Translations under genes and position numbers: made by a program
Shown here: positions 45,978 to 55,931 of the stretch, piece by piece
Layout of the letters: every line of letters starts with the position of its first letter
How positions within the stretch are numbered: position 1 is the stretch's first letter
Assembly: GCF_000348945.1 (NCBI RefSeq)
Contig: NZ_AOCK01000005.1
Location: 1 to 64,000, forward strand
Direction: 5' to 3'
From: Paeniglutamicibacter gangotriensis Lz1y
Lineage (GTDB): Bacteria; Actinomycetota; Actinomycetes; Actinomycetales; Micrococcaceae
DNA length: 64,000 bases
The notes under the pieces: model-generated
What the model saw: only the letters and a program-made list of their open reading frames with translations
Told to the model about the DNA's origin: nothing
Database searches by the model: none

Positions 45978-47888
45978 TCAAGGCACCAGTTCGCTGGCCT
46001 GCTCATGCCCCGCCGCCACGAGCCCGGCATAGGCCCCCTCGGAGGCAAGCAGTGCGGCGGGCGTGCCGCGCTCAACGATCCGGCCCGCTTCGAGCACCAC
46101 CAGCTGGTCCGCGTCCTCGACGGTCGACAGTCGGTGGGCAATCGTCAAGGTGGTTCGTCCGATGGCCAAGCGGTCCAGCGCGTGCTGCACCAGGGCCTCG
46201 GTGGTGTTATCCAGCGCGCTGGTGGCCTCATCGAGCACCAGCACTTTCGGGTTGCGCAGGATGGTTCGGGCAATGGCCAAGCGCTGCTGCTCGCCCCCGG
46301 AGAAGCGGTGCCCGCGGGCACCGACCAGGGTGTCGAGTTCCTCGGGCAGTGAGGCCACAAGGTCTGCGATCTGCGCGCTGGCCAATGCCTTCCACAAGGT
46401 GGCGTCGTCCGCTCCGGGGTCGGCCAGCAAGAGGTTCTCGCGGATCGAGGCGTGGATCAGATAGGTTTCCTGCGAAACTACTCCAACAATCTTGTTCAAT
46501 GCCTCCGGTGCCATCTCACGCACGTCGATCCCGTCGATGGTGATCCGCCCATGGCTGGGGTCGTGGAGTCGGGGCAGCAGCGAGCCCAGAGTGGATTTAC
46601 CCGACCCGGTAGGCCCGACCACGGCGGTGGCGGTACCCGGTGCCAGCTCCAGATCAATTCCCTGCAGCACGGGCTCTCCCCCGTGATAGGCGAAGGACAC
46701 GTCTTCGAAGCGGACGTGACCCCGGATCTGTTCCGGATCCAGATTCACCGGGTCAAGCGGCACAGCGATTTCCGGTTCCATATCCAAATATTCGAAGATC
46801 CGGCTAAACAGGGCCATCGCTGTCACCCATTGCACGCCGACATTCAGCATCCCCATGATGGGCCGGAAGATCGCACCCTGCAGAGCGGTGAAAGCTACCA
46901 GAGTGCCAATGGTCATCCCGCCCGAGGTTGCAGGGAAGCCAGCGGCCAGATAGATCACCGCGGGAATCGCGGCGAACACGATGCTCATGGTGGCCATGCG
47001 CCAACGTCCGGCCAGCTGGCTGCGAAGCTCGAGATCGACCAAGCGGTGTGAGGAGGCGCCGAAGCGTTGGACGTCCCGTCCGGTGGTACCCAAGGTCTTG
47101 GCCAAGCGGATCCCGGAGACCGAGAGTCCCTCCTCGATCATCGTGTACATCCCGGCCAGCTCCTGCTGGCGCGCGGTGGTGATGTCGCGGCGCATCAGGG
47201 CTACCTTGCGCGAAAGCCAGATGGCAGGTGGCAGCACGATCAGCGACAGCAGGCTCATCCTCGGAGAAAGGGCAATCATCGCGATGGCCGTGGCCACCGC
47301 GGTGGTCAAGTTCGAGGCGACCGAGGTGGCGGTGGAGGTGACCACCGATTGCATGCCGGCGATGTCGTTGGTCAACCTGGATTGGACCTCGCCACCGCGG
47401 GTGCGGGTGAAGAATCCCAGGGACTGCGCCTGCAGGTGGGTGAAGAGCCGGGTGCGCAGGGTGTGCATGACCTTCTGGCCCATTTTGGTGGCCATCCAGG
47501 TCTGCACCACACCGATTGCGGCCGTGGCCGCGGCGACGGCCACGAGCCCGCCGGCGAGCCAGGCCAGCAGCACGGTGTTCTGCTGCGGAAGCGCGTCATC
47601 GATGATCGCGCGAATAAGGAAGGGTTGGGCCAGCCCAATGACCGAAGCCACCGAGATCAGCACGACCACCACGAGGATGGTCCATTTGTGTGGGGTGAAG
47701 AGCGCCGCGATCCGGGTCAATTTTACTGGATGGGCCTTGACCTGCAAGAGGTCCGCAGGATTCAGTCGGGCGACGGGTCCGCCACCACGGCCTCCCCCGC
47801 CACCAGATCCGCGGGCGCCGCCCGCAGAACCCTTGGCCGATCCACTCTGGGCCGAGCGGGCTGCATTGGAAGATGAAATCGATTCCAA
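45978..47888 (-). CDS. ABC exporter, fused membrane and ATPase domains
   Basis: This 636-aa half-transporter has six membrane helices (about residues 75-360) and a C-terminal nucleotide-binding domain with Walker A GPTGSGKST, signature FSGGEQQRLA and Walker B VLVLDEATSALD. The N-terminal 50 residues are a Gly/Ser/Ala/Arg-rich tail (GSGGGGGRGGG), an unusual extension. It would export drugs, lipids or peptides as a dimer. The start is taken as the TTG at 47888, with AAGGTGG eight nt upstream; GTG codons just before are alternatives. It diverges from a MarR gene, a common arrangement for drug-responsive exporters. Confidence 0.93.
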   Translation of the reverse strand: MESISSSNAARSAQSGSAKGSAGGARGSGGGGGRGGGPVARLNPADLLQVKAHPVKLTRIAALFTPHKWTILVVVVLISVASVIGLAQPFLIRAIIDDALPQQNTVLLAWLAGGLVAVAAATAAIGVVQTWMATKMGQKVMHTLRTRLFTHLQAQSLGFFTRTRGGEVQSRLTNDIAGMQSVVTSTATSVASNLTTAVATAIAMIALSPRMSLLSLIVLPPAIWLSRKVALMRRDITTARQQELAGMYTMIEEGLSVSGIRLAKTLGTTGRDVQRFGASSHRLVDLELRSQLAGRWRMATMSIVFAAIPAVIYLAAGFPATSGGMTIGTLVAFTALQGAIFRPIMGMLNVGVQWVTAMALFSRIFEYLDMEPEIAVPLDPVNLDPEQIRGHVRFEDVSFAYHGGEPVLQGIDLELAPGTATAVVGPTGSGKSTLGSLLPRLHDPSHGRITIDGIDVREMAPEALNKIVGVVSQETYLIHASIRENLLLADPGADDATLWKALASAQIADLVASLPEELDTLVGARGHRFSGGEQQRLAIARTILRNPKVLVLDEATSALDNTTEALVQHALDRLAIGRTTLTIAHRLSTVEDADQLVVLEAGRIVERGTPAALLASEGAYAGLVAAGHEQASELVP

Positions 47889-47944
47889 TATATGCACCAC
47901 CTTTCTTGGTGGTTGTGGGTGCGGGTTTCGCACCTTGCTTATGC

Positions 47945-47957
47945 TGAGGTTACCTCA
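47945..47957. promoter_or_regulatory. Palindrome in the ABC exporter/marR divergent promoter
   Basis: TGAGGT-T-ACCTCA is a perfect 6-bp inverted repeat, extended imperfectly to TATG...CATA. It lies 57 bp from the exporter start and 51 bp from the marR start, a good position for a MarR operator. Confidence 0.6.
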
Positions 47958-48008
47958 CCATACGGCTTCCAGTCAATGTCGCCGACCCCCGACGGTAAGC
48001 TGAAAGGC

Positions 48009-48473
48009 ATGGCATCACGCAAAAACCCAGCAAGTCCCGGGGATCTTTCGGAGCTATTCCATCGCTCTTTCCGATTGCTTCGCCATTCATGGTCACAACG
48101 TCTGGCCCCTTTCGAGCTGACCCCGCACCAATTCCGGGCATTGCACACGCTGACGCGCAATGCCGCGGACCCGCATTCCGCCGACGGGATGCGCCTGAAA
48201 GACGTGGCAGAACGCCTGCGCATTGCCGCTCGTTCGGCCACCGAAGTTGTTGACCACCTCGAAGCCAAGGGGCTCGTGGCCCGCGGGGCCGACCCGGTCG
48301 ACCGACGCGCCACCTTGGTCACGCTCACCGATGCCGGACGCGAGCTGACCGAGCAGGTGCGCACCGCACGCCGCGCGCACACCGAGGACTACTTCTCACA
48401 GCTAGACGCCGCCGAGCGCGCCGAGCTCGCCCGTATCCTGGGCAAGCTCTCGGGCCCTGCCGAACACCAGTAG
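48009..48473 (+). CDS. MarR-family transcriptional regulator
   Basis: This 154-aa winged-helix protein has the core LTPHQFRALHTLTRNAA, MRLKDVAERLRIAARSATEVVDHLEAKGLVARGADPVDRRATLVTL, split here as helix 3/4 and wing, which is fully typical of MarR proteins (DPxDRR wing). The start is ATG 48009; AAGG is very close, so leaderless translation is possible. It is divergent from the ABC exporter and probably represses it through the palindrome at 47945-47957. Ligand unknown. Confidence 0.92.
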   Translation: MASRKNPASPGDLSELFHRSFRLLRHSWSQRLAPFELTPHQFRALHTLTRNAADPHSADGMRLKDVAERLRIAARSATEVVDHLEAKGLVARGADPVDRRATLVTLTDAGRELTEQVRTARRAHTEDYFSQLDAAERAELARILGKLSGPAEHQ

Positions 48474-48520
48474 CCGGCGCGGCATCCTGAGCATGCGTCG
48501 CGCCGGCCGGAGACCGTATT

Positions 48521-50482
48521 TTAGGTTTCGGATTTGCCTCGGCGCCAGTAACCCATGAAGGCCACCTGTTTGCGGTCCATGCCTGCATCGCGCACCAGGT
48601 AGCGGCGCATATCCTTGATGACGCTTGCCTCCCCTGCCAGCCATGCATAGAACGGCTGGGTGGAGGCGGTGGAGGTCTCCCAGAGGATCTGTTCATCGAT
48701 GTCAACGTCTTCGGGTTCGGCACCGGTCAGTACCGCTCCGGCCGCAGGTATCGCCACGATGTCACGCACCGCGGCGGCCAGCAGCTCACCATGCGGATGG
48801 GAGCCGCGCGGCAGCCACTGCACCGAGACCCCTGAGCGTGTGGAGGAACCCTGGATGTCACCGGTGTCGGGGACCTCAATGAGCGCGTGCCCGGTGATAC
48901 CTGCCGGCAGGGACTCGAGAATCGAGCAGATGGCCGGGGCAGCCGTCTCGTCACCTGCCAAGAGAATGCGTTTGGCGGTGCCTGGACGGAATTCGATGCC
49001 ACCGTAATCGGCTCCGCACAAGGCAGCGTTGGGACCCAACAGCAGGATCGGGTCCCCGAGCCGCGCCTGGGCAGCCCACACCGTGGCAGGGCCTCCGGTG
49101 AGCTTCCCGCCGTCGGTACGCAGATGCAGCACGAAGTCGATGTCGATTTCCGGTTCGCTGCCGCAGTTATCCCGGTGCCCTGCTTCGCGCAGGGCACGCA
49201 CCGTATAGGTACGCATGACCCCACGGGATTCGGCCGGCAGTGCCAGCCAACGCCGATACCAGCCGGTGGCGTCGGCACGTGAGAGCAGTGCGCCGGGGCG
49301 CAGCGACTCGAAGGCTGCCGGCAACTGGTCCCCGCCCCCGGCAGGGTCCATGTCCGGGGTGAACATCAGCTTGATGCGCAGATCCAGCGGGGCGTCCCCG
49401 GCACCGAAGTGTTCCAGGTCCTTCCCAGCCAGGGTCAGGCGCCGGAAGTTCTCGCCGATCGGTTCGATGCGCACCACCTTGGTGGCGAAGGCGAGCATGT
49501 CACTGATTTCCTCGGCACGCTCGATCCCCTCCCCCGCCGGTGTGTTTGACCCGGGATCAGCCGCCGTGGCGCGGGCCTGCACTTCCTGGGTTCCGGCTTG
49601 CGGCCCCTGCACCGGCGCAGGGCCTGCATCAAGGTCGGCATCGGGGTTCTGCGTGCGGTGGATGCCGTTGGCGGCCAACACGGTTTCGGCGCGCAGCACC
49701 CGGTGCCGACCAATGGGTAGCACCAGTGGGGTGCCGGCCACCGGGTCAGGGATAACGCGGCACGGCATGCCGAAGACGTTTTTTACCATCGCCTCGGTGA
49801 CGACCGCGGCGGGGTGCCCGGCGGCAACAATCTTGCCTTCTTTCAAGGCGATCAGGTGATCGGCGTAGCGGGCGGCAAGATTCAAGTCGTGCAGCACGAT
49901 TACCACGGTGGTGCCGCGGGTGCGGTTGAGCTCGGAGATCACATCGAGCACCTCCAGTTGGTGGGCCACATCTAGGTAGGTGGTGGGCTCGTCGAGCAGC
50001 AGCAACTCGGTTTCCTGCGCCAGGGCCATGGCGATCCAGACGCGCTGGCGTTGGCCCCCGGAGAGCTCATCAACGGGGCGTTCGGCCAAACCCGTGGTGC
50101 TCGTCAGCGTCATGGCGCGCTCCACCGCGGCCTCGTCTTCGGAGGTCCAGCGCTTGAACCAGCCCTGATGTGGGTAGCGGCCGCGGCCGATCAGTTCGCG
50201 CACGGTGATTCCGTCGGGCGCGGTGGGGGTCTGTGGCAGCAACCCCAGCATTTTGGCGACCTCGCGGGCGGGCCGGGAGTGGATGTCTTCCCCGTCCAGT
50301 AGCACCTTGCCGCCGGCGGGCTTCAGTAGCCGGGCCAGCCCACGCAGTAGCGTGGATTTGCCGCAGCCGTTGGCCCCGACAATGATCGTGACCTCGCCGG
50401 CCGGCAGCGCCAGGGAGAGCTCGTCGACGATGCTCACCGCGTCGTAGGCGAGTGTGAGGTCCTGCGCTTCGAGAAGTGCCAT
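48521..50482 (-). CDS. FepC-type siderophore ABC ATPase fused to a siderophore-interacting FAD protein
   Basis: This 653-aa protein joins two iron-uptake functions. Residues about 1-270 are a complete ferric-siderophore ABC ATPase: Walker [10 protein letters not shown], signature LSGGQRQRV, Walker [13 protein letters not shown] and the H-loop [14 protein letters not shown] Pro/Ala/Gln-rich linker (about 285-340) leads to a siderophore-interacting protein domain (about 345-653) with FAD motif MRTYTVRAL and NAD(P)H motif [12 protein letters not shown]; the end, [13 protein letters not shown], is the usual SIP terminus. SIP proteins reduce Fe3+ from siderophores in the cytoplasm. There is no stop or frameshift between the domains. 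The start is ATG 50482, eight nt past the permease stop. Confidence 0.9.
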   Translation of the reverse strand: MALLEAQDLTLAYDAVSIVDELSLALPAGEVTIIVGANGCGKSTLLRGLARLLKPAGGKVLLDGEDIHSRPAREVAKMLGLLPQTPTAPDGITVRELIGRGRYPHQGWFKRWTSEDEAAVERAMTLTSTTGLAERPVDELSGGQRQRVWIAMALAQETELLLLDEPTTYLDVAHQLEVLDVISELNRTRGTTVVIVLHDLNLAARYADHLIALKEGKIVAAGHPAAVVTEAMVKNVFGMPCRVIPDPVAGTPLVLPIGRHRVLRAETVLAANGIHRTQNPDADLDAGPAPVQGPQAGTQEVQARATAADPGSNTPAGEGIERAEEISDMLAFATKVVRIEPIGENFRRLTLAGKDLEHFGAGDAPLDLRIKLMFTPDMDPAGGGDQLPAAFESLRPGALLSRADATGWYRRWLALPAESRGVMRTYTVRALREAGHRDNCGSEPEIDIDFVLHLRTDGGKLTGGPATVWAAQARLGDPILLLGPNAALCGADYGGIEFRPGTAKRILLAGDETAAPAICSILESLPAGITGHALIEVPDTGDIQGSSTRSGVSVQWLPRGSHPHGELLAAAVRDIVAIPAAGAVLTGAEPEDVDIDEQILWETSTASTQPFYAWLAGEASVIKDMRRYLVRDAGMDRKQVAFMGYWRRGKSET

Positions 50483-50490
50483 AAAGACCC

Positions 50491-51621
50491 TCAGGTTCCT
50501 TCCTTGTTGGTGCGCACCAGGACCCAAATCAGGAACGGTGCTCCCAGTGCGCCGGTGACGACGCCAACTGGTAATTGTATGTCGGGCAAAATGTTGGCGG
50601 CGAGGAATGTGGCCGTGGTGACCAGCAGCGCGCCGGTCAGCGCCGCGGACCCCAGGTGGCTGCGGCCCTTGCACAGGCGCAGGGCCAGCGGCCCGGCCAG
50701 GAATGCGACGAAGGCCAACGGGCCGGTCACCGCGGTGGCCACTGCACACAACCCGACCCCCAGCAGGATCAGTCCCAGCCGGGTGCTGCGGACCTTGAGC
50801 CCGAGCCCGGCGGCGGTGTCATCGCCCAGTTCTAGGATGCGTAGTTTTGCCGCGGCAGGTACCAGCAGCGGGAACAGGATCGCCAGCGCCGCTGCCAGCA
50901 GGGACGCACGCTCCCAGGTGCTGGCCGATAGCGACCCGGTGAGCCACCGCAGGGCATCGCCGGCGGTGCGCACATCGGTGCGGGTCAGCAAGTATTGGAT
51001 GACGCTTTGGAGCATGGCCGCCACCGCGATGCCGGCCAGGATCAGCCGTGGCCCGGTGTTCTTGCCCGCTTCGGCGATCGAGTAGATCAGCAGGGCCACG
51101 GCCAACGCACCGGCGCAGGCGATCAGCGAGAGCCCCAGGCCCTGGGCCCCGAAGAGCAGCATGCCGGCCACTGCCGCAGCGCTGGCCCCGTAGCCGACGC
51201 CGATCACGTCGGGGCTGGCCAAGGGATTGCGGAGCATGCGCTGGAAGATTGCCCCGGAGGCGCCGAATGCCGCCCCGGCAAGGATGCCCACCGCGGCCTG
51301 GGGCAGGCGGTCCTCCCAGAGCATGAAGGAAACCCCGGGGACTGTTTCACCGGCCAGTGCCGCCAGCAGCTCGGGCACGGAGAACGGGTGGCGGCCAGCC
51401 AGCAGGTTCAGCAGCACCGCGGCCAGGATCCCGGCACAAGCCAGTAGGTTCACCCGGGCCACCGTGGACTTCCTGCGTACCCGGGGCAAACGTTCGGGTG
51501 CAGAGGCGGTGTCGAGAGTTTGCGAGCGAGGAGCCGGGACCGCCGGGGCAGAGAGGGAAGAGGGGCGCCGAGCAGCGGGTCGGACAATCTTTCGGGCCGG
51601 GCCCAGGAGCTGACGGGTCAC
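50491..51621 (-). CDS. Iron-siderophore ABC permease (FepG/FecD type)
   Basis: This 376-aa permease of the FecCD family has an unusually long basic N-terminal region (about 50 residues, rich in Arg, Ala and Pro) and then about nine membrane helices. Landmarks are [23 protein letters not shown] (about 145-167) and the C-terminal [21 protein letters not shown]. The start is a GTG at 51621 that overlaps the stop of the upstream permease by 4 nt (GTGA), showing translational coupling. It forms the membrane channel with the permease at 51618-52682 and the ATPase of the fusion protein. Confidence 0.93.
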   Translation of the reverse strand: MTRQLLGPARKIVRPAARRPSSLSAPAVPAPRSQTLDTASAPERLPRVRRKSTVARVNLLACAGILAAVLLNLLAGRHPFSVPELLAALAGETVPGVSFMLWEDRLPQAAVGILAGAAFGASGAIFQRMLRNPLASPDVIGVGYGASAAAVAGMLLFGAQGLGLSLIACAGALAVALLIYSIAEAGKNTGPRLILAGIAVAAMLQSVIQYLLTRTDVRTAGDALRWLTGSLSASTWERASLLAAALAILFPLLVPAAAKLRILELGDDTAAGLGLKVRSTRLGLILLGVGLCAVATAVTGPLAFVAFLAGPLALRLCKGRSHLGSAALTGALLVTTATFLAANILPDIQLPVGVVTGALGAPFLIWVLVRTNKEGT

Positions 51622-52682
51622 AGGGAAACCTTCTTTCCGCGGCGCAACAGCCAGAGAAACAGCGGGGCGCCAAGCACCGCGGTCATGACCCCGACCTGGA
51701 TCTCGGCGGGCGGGGCAATAACCCGGCCCAACACGTCGGCCAGCAAGAGCAACACCGGGCCGGCCAGCATGGACAGCGGCAACAGCCAGCGGTAATCAGC
51801 CCCGGCCACGGCCCGCACGGCGTGCGGAACAATCAGCCCGACAAAACCGATGGGCCCGGCCAGTGCCGTGGCAGCACCGCATAACAGCACCACTCCGGCC
51901 GCCGACACCGCGCGCCCGCGGCCCACCCGGAAACCCAGCCCGACCGCCGAATCATCACCCAATGCCAAGGCGTTAAACAACTTCGCACCGGCCAGCACCG
52001 CCAGGGCACCCAGCGCCAGGAACGGGGCGACCGAAAGCATCTCGGGAACATCCCGGGCCCCGAGCGTGCCGACCTGCCAAAACCTGAAATTATCTAGTGC
52101 CTCCTGGCCGATCATCAGCACCGCATTGGTCAGTGAGCCCAGACCCGCGGCCATGGCCGCCCCGGCCAGCGCCAATTTCAGTCCCGTAGCCCCGTCGCGA
52201 CCCAGCGAGGCCACCACGTAGACCAGCGCCGCGGCACCGCCTGCGCCCACAAAGGCGAAGAGCATGTATCCGTGCAGCGTGGAGACGGAAAAGAAGTGGA
52301 TGCCGGCAACCACTGCCAACGCGGCGCCGGCGTTGACCCCCAGGATTCCGGGGTCGGCCAGCGGGTTGCGGGTGATTCCCTGCATTCCCGCGCCGGCCAG
52401 GCCCAGGGCCGCCCCGATCAGCAATCCCGCCACGGTACGCGGGATGCGCGAGGCCACCACCACGTGATCGCTATTGGCTGGGTCAAGCTCCAGCAAGGCC
52501 TCGAACACCGTAGGCACGGCGATCGGGCGGGCTCCGATGAGCAACGATGCGAATACCGACATCAGCAGGATTCCCAGCAACACCAACCCCACCAGCGGCG
52601 CGCGCAGGGAACTGCGGGGTGTTCGTGGTTTCGCCGGGGCCGCCAACCCGAGGGAAGAGACGGCCTTCGTGGGCGTGCTCAT
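51618..52682 (-). CDS. Iron-siderophore ABC permease (FepD/FecC type)
   Basis: This 354-aa FecCD-family permease has nine to ten membrane helices and the family landmarks LGLAGAGMQGITRNPLADPGILGVNAG (about 100-126, read in two parts) and GFVGLIVPHAVRAVAGADYRWLLP near the C-terminus. It is the first gene of a three-gene unit (permease, permease, ATPase-SIP). The ATG at 52682 is only 56 bp from a divergent metallo-hydrolase start, and I see no iron box in that gap. The substrate is a ferric siderophore of unknown type. Confidence 0.94.
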   Translation of the reverse strand: MSTPTKAVSSLGLAAPAKPRTPRSSLRAPLVGLVLLGILLMSVFASLLIGARPIAVPTVFEALLELDPANSDHVVVASRIPRTVAGLLIGAALGLAGAGMQGITRNPLADPGILGVNAGAALAVVAGIHFFSVSTLHGYMLFAFVGAGGAAALVYVVASLGRDGATGLKLALAGAAMAAGLGSLTNAVLMIGQEALDNFRFWQVGTLGARDVPEMLSVAPFLALGALAVLAGAKLFNALALGDDSAVGLGFRVGRGRAVSAAGVVLLCGAATALAGPIGFVGLIVPHAVRAVAGADYRWLLPLSMLAGPVLLLLADVLGRVIAPPAEIQVGVMTAVLGAPLFLWLLRRGKKVSL

Positions 52683-52738
52683 AGTTTCATCCCGCGAGCA
52701 TGGACCCTGGAGGGGGCCGTGGACCTAGACTGGGGGCC

Positions 52739-53533
52739 ATGAGCAAGCAGTACGCCATTCGCGTTACCGACAATGCCAGCTTCTTGTTGGCCCCCAACCC
52801 CGGGCCCATGTCCCTGGACGGAACCAACTCCTGGATCCTGCGCGCGCCCGGATCCGAACATGCACTCATCGTCGACCCTGGCCCGTTGGATGCCAGTCAT
52901 CTCGCGGCGTTGGCCGCCGAATCGGTGGAGCTGATCCTGATCACGCACCGCCACGGCGACCACACCGAGGGCATCGACACACTGCACCGGCTCACCGGTG
53001 CTCCGGTGCGCGCCGCGCTGCCCGAGCACTGCCGCGATGCGCCGGTCCTTGAAGACGGGGAACAGATCGAGGCCGCGGGCCTGCGCCTGCTGGCCATCGC
53101 CACCCCGGGCCACACCTCGGATTCCTTCAGCTTCCTGCTGCCCGAGGACGGTGCCCAAGGATCGATGCTCACCGGGGACACGATTCTGGGTCGCGGCACC
53201 ACCATCTTGGATGCGCCCGATGGAACTCTGGCCGATTATCTGGCCACATTGGATGTCTTGGAATCCTCCCCGGATGCGCTGGTGCTGCCCGCACACGGGC
53301 CCACCCTTCCCTCGCTGCATACGATTGTGCGGCACTACCGCGCCCACCGGCATGAGCGGCTGGATCAGATCCGCGCCGCGCTGGCGCAACTGCGTGCGGC
53401 CTCCACTGCCGACCCGACCATCGGACAGGTCACCGACGCGGTCTACGCCGATGTCGACCCCGCGGTGCGCGGGGCAGCCGAGACCTCGGTGATGGCGCAA
53501 CTTCGTTATCTCAAGGAATTCGAAGGGGTCTGA
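52739..53533 (+). CDS. MBL-fold metallo-hydrolase
   Basis: This 264-aa metallo-beta-lactamase-fold protein has the zinc motif as THRHGDHTEG (HxHxDH variant, about residues 68-77), a downstream ligand His in TPGHTSDS, the GDTILGRG Asp and a final His in PAHGP. The winged-helix-like C-terminal region (about 195-260) is typical of the LACTB2/RNase Z-like branch, which includes RNA hydrolases; beta-lactamase activity is unlikely. The start MSKQYAIRV is conserved in relatives as I recall. It is transcribed against both siderophore gene groups on either side. Confidence 0.9.
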   Translation: MSKQYAIRVTDNASFLLAPNPGPMSLDGTNSWILRAPGSEHALIVDPGPLDASHLAALAAESVELILITHRHGDHTEGIDTLHRLTGAPVRAALPEHCRDAPVLEDGEQIEAAGLRLLAIATPGHTSDSFSFLLPEDGAQGSMLTGDTILGRGTTILDAPDGTLADYLATLDVLESSPDALVLPAHGPTLPSLHTIVRHYRAHRHERLDQIRAALAQLRAASTADPTIGQVTDAVYADVDPAVRGAAETSVMAQLRYLKEFEGV

Positions 53534-53582
53534 CATTGCGTGGAGGTTCTTCCCGTAGTGATGCGTTGCGGATGGGTGCCGG

Positions 53583-54623
53583 CTATTTCCCTGTCGAGGC
53601 CTCCGCGCCTGCGGCAAATGCCGGCACGACCTTGTCAAGGGCGTAGGGAACCGACAGCGGGGAGGCCGCCGAGATCGCCAGCGTCTCCATGTCGCTGGTG
53701 ACCGCCACCAGTCCGCCCTTGGAGATGGCCGGGATCTGGGCAAAGAGCTTATTTGCCATGATCGCGTCAACGCCGGCGGTGGCCGAGGTGAAGAAGATGT
53801 CCGAATCGAGTTCGTTGGCACGCTCGGCGGCCCAGGTCATGAAGAACTCACCCTCCTTGGCGTTTTCGTCCACGATCGGAGCCTGGGTCATGCCCAGCGC
53901 GGTGAGGAAACGCGGGCGCGAGTCGCCGGTGGCATACAGACTGATCACGCTGTCGGCGACGTTGAGGTCTCCGGCAATGAACGTGGTGTCCTTGAACACC
54001 GGGTTGGCTTCAGCCGCCGCGGTGATCTTGCCTTCGACATCGGCGACGACCTTGGCTGCCTCGTCGTCCATGCCCAGCGCCTTGCCCACTGCGGTGGTGA
54101 CTTCTTGCCAGCCCGCTGTGTAGTTGGCCGCCAACGGGCCGACGACCGGGGCGATCTTGGAGAGCTTGTCGTATTCGTCCTGGGTCAGGCCCGAGTAACC
54201 AGCCATGATCACATCGGGTTCCAGCTCGGCGATGGCGGTGAAGTTCACGCTGTCGGCTTCCGAGTACTGCTTCGGTGCTTTTTCGGTGCCGATGGAGGCG
54301 CCGAGCTCGGCAAGCTTGGCATCCTTCCAGTCGGTCGAGCCTTGCTCGTTGTTTCCCCACGTGTCTTCGGCCATGCCCACCGGCACCACGCCGAGCGCCA
54401 ATACGGCGTCGGCATTGACCCACGAAACCGTCGCCACGCGCTCGGGCTTCTTGGTGATCTCGGTGCTGCCATAGATGTGCTCGATGGTGACGGGGAAGGC
54501 CGCGTCGGCCGCCGTGCTCGAATCTGCCGGAGCCTGACCTGACGTCGCGCCACATGCGGAGAGAGTCAGGGCCAGTGCTGCCGAGGCCGCTGCAAGCAGG
54601 CCGGTGCGTCGTGTGATTTTCAT
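53583..54623 (-). CDS. Iron-siderophore ABC transporter substrate-binding lipoprotein (FepB type)
   Basis: This 346-aa lipoprotein has signal peptide MKITRRTGLLAAASAALA with lipobox LSAC (Cys about 24), then a type III periplasmic-binding fold with KKPERVATVSWVNADAVLALGVVP, IAELEPDVIMAGYSGLTQDEYDKLSKIAPVV read as two segments, and a C-terminal lobe. It binds the ferric siderophore outside the membrane and hands it to the FecCD permeases. The permease and ATPase genes lie about 900 bp downstream on the same strand, separated by the opposite MBL gene. An iron-box-like site is present upstream. Confidence 0.94.
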   Translation of the reverse strand: MKITRRTGLLAAASAALALTLSACGATSGQAPADSSTAADAAFPVTIEHIYGSTEITKKPERVATVSWVNADAVLALGVVPVGMAEDTWGNNEQGSTDWKDAKLAELGASIGTEKAPKQYSEADSVNFTAIAELEPDVIMAGYSGLTQDEYDKLSKIAPVVGPLAANYTAGWQEVTTAVGKALGMDDEAAKVVADVEGKITAAAEANPVFKDTTFIAGDLNVADSVISLYATGDSRPRFLTALGMTQAPIVDENAKEGEFFMTWAAERANELDSDIFFTSATAGVDAIMANKLFAQIPAISKGGLVAVTSDMETLAISAASPLSVPYALDKVVPAFAAGAEASTGK

Positions 54624-54726
54624 GTGCTTGAGGAATCCTTTAAGAATCGTCAGGGAGCGGGTGGGTAAAGAAGCTGGCCAATACTTGGTGGCAGGCTTCG
54701 TGGATTGGCCGTTTCACGATCACCTG

Positions 54727-54745
54727 ACGAGTAAGGCTAACCTCA
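54727..54745 (-). promoter_or_regulatory. DtxR/IdeR-type iron box upstream of the FepB-type gene
   Basis: On the minus strand the site contains AGGTTAGCCTTAC. It matches 13 of 19 positions of the actinobacterial consensus TTAGGTTAGGCTAACCTAA, including the AGGTTAG core. It lies about 105 bp before the start codon. Confidence 0.7.
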
Positions 54746-54863
54746 CAAAATCCAATTACGCAACAAGCATCGGCCCTAATTGAAACAAGAAGGTCATGGC
54801 GTGGCATGACAAAACCGCGTCATCACGCAGATCAATCGACAATTTGGTGACTAGGATCACGGA

Positions 54864-55664
54864 ATGAATGAATTTTTCCCGCCCGACACCAGGAATCCAC
54901 ACCGCACCCAAGGCACCGCCCTGATCACCGGAGCAACGTCCGGACTGGGCACCGAATTCTGCATGCAGCTGGCCTCCAGGGGTCACGACCTGGTGATCGT
55001 CGCCCGCGACAGCGGCGCCCTGATCGAACTAGCAACGCGCCTGCAGGCGCAATTCGCCATTGACGTCGAAGTTCTGTCGGCGGACCTGGTGACGGATGCG
55101 GGAGTCGAACGCGTCGCCGCCCGTCTTTCAGATTCTGCTCGACCCATCCGGGCGCTGGTCAACAACGCCGGGTTCGGACTGCGGGGCAACTTCGCCGACA
55201 ACAGCCTCCAGGACGAACTGGGGCATCTACGCATCCACACCCAAACGCCCCTAACACTGATGCACGCCGCCCTGAATTCGCTAGCGACAGCCGGCGGTGG
55301 CCAAATCATCAACGTCGCTTCGGTGGCAGCATTCACCCCGCGGGGAAGCTACTCGGCCGCCAAGGGGCTGATCGTGAACTTCAGCCGGTGGGCCAACGTT
55401 TTCTACGCCGATCGCGGCATTTCCGTCACAGCTCTCTGCCCGGGTTTTGTGCACACCGACTTTCATCAGCGCATGGGCGTCGACAAATCCACGATTCCGC
55501 CCTGGGGATGGCTTCATGCCCCGGACGTGGTGCGCCAGGGACTGAGTGACAGCGACGCAGGAAAATCCGTCTCGGTCCCCTCTAGGCGATACAAGATCGC
55601 GGTCGCGCTGGCGCGTATCGCACCGGACGCGCTCGTGGAGAAACTGGCCCGCCGCGGCCGCTGA
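54864..55664 (+). CDS. Short-chain dehydrogenase/reductase
   Basis: This 266-aa classical SDR has the cofactor motif ALITGATSGLGTEF (TGxxxGxG, about residues 18-31), NNAGFG (about 96-101), a catalytic Ser in INVASVAAF and YSAAKG (Tyr about 159, Lys about 163). The substrate is not predictable. Arg in the region after strand 2 (ARDSGAL) is compatible with NADPH use. It diverges from the FepB-type gene; the shared 240-bp gap holds the iron box. Confidence 0.9.
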   Translation: MNEFFPPDTRNPHRTQGTALITGATSGLGTEFCMQLASRGHDLVIVARDSGALIELATRLQAQFAIDVEVLSADLVTDAGVERVAARLSDSARPIRALVNNAGFGLRGNFADNSLQDELGHLRIHTQTPLTLMHAALNSLATAGGGQIINVASVAAFTPRGSYSAAKGLIVNFSRWANVFYADRGISVTALCPGFVHTDFHQRMGVDKSTIPPWGWLHAPDVVRQGLSDSDAGKSVSVPSRRYKIAVALARIAPDALVEKLARRGR

Positions 55665-55867
55665 CACGCCCGCTACTGGGGCGATGCCTTAGCAACGAGG
55701 CATCACCCATCGCCACCTTCCGGCCCCTACTGGAGAATGCCCGCGCTAATCTATGCCGCGTCTCGGGCAGGTGGCAAAGCTCCGTTTCATGACGTCGCCA
55801 AACCTATGTGTCGGGGATCACTTTCATGGCGTCGCGCAGACCACATTCCGCGACATGACGGCCCTTC

Positions 55868-55886
55868 TTAGGCAACCCTTGCCTTC
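55868..55886 (+). promoter_or_regulatory. Weak iron-box-like site 1 upstream of the second siderophore operon
   Basis: TTAGGCAACCCTTGCCTTC keeps the TTAGG-A-CT-CCT framework of DtxR/IdeR boxes (11 of 19 consensus positions). It lies about 155 bp before the binding-protein start. Confidence 0.4.
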
Positions 55887-55931
55887 ACTCCGGACCAAAA
55901 TGACAGCGCATCGAGGTTGTCCAGCTTGCAC

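Noticed and set aside
47945-47957. DtxR/IdeR iron box before the ABC exporter
   Set aside because: The repeat is a compact 13-bp palindrome lacking the 19-bp iron-box spacing; a MarR site fits better.
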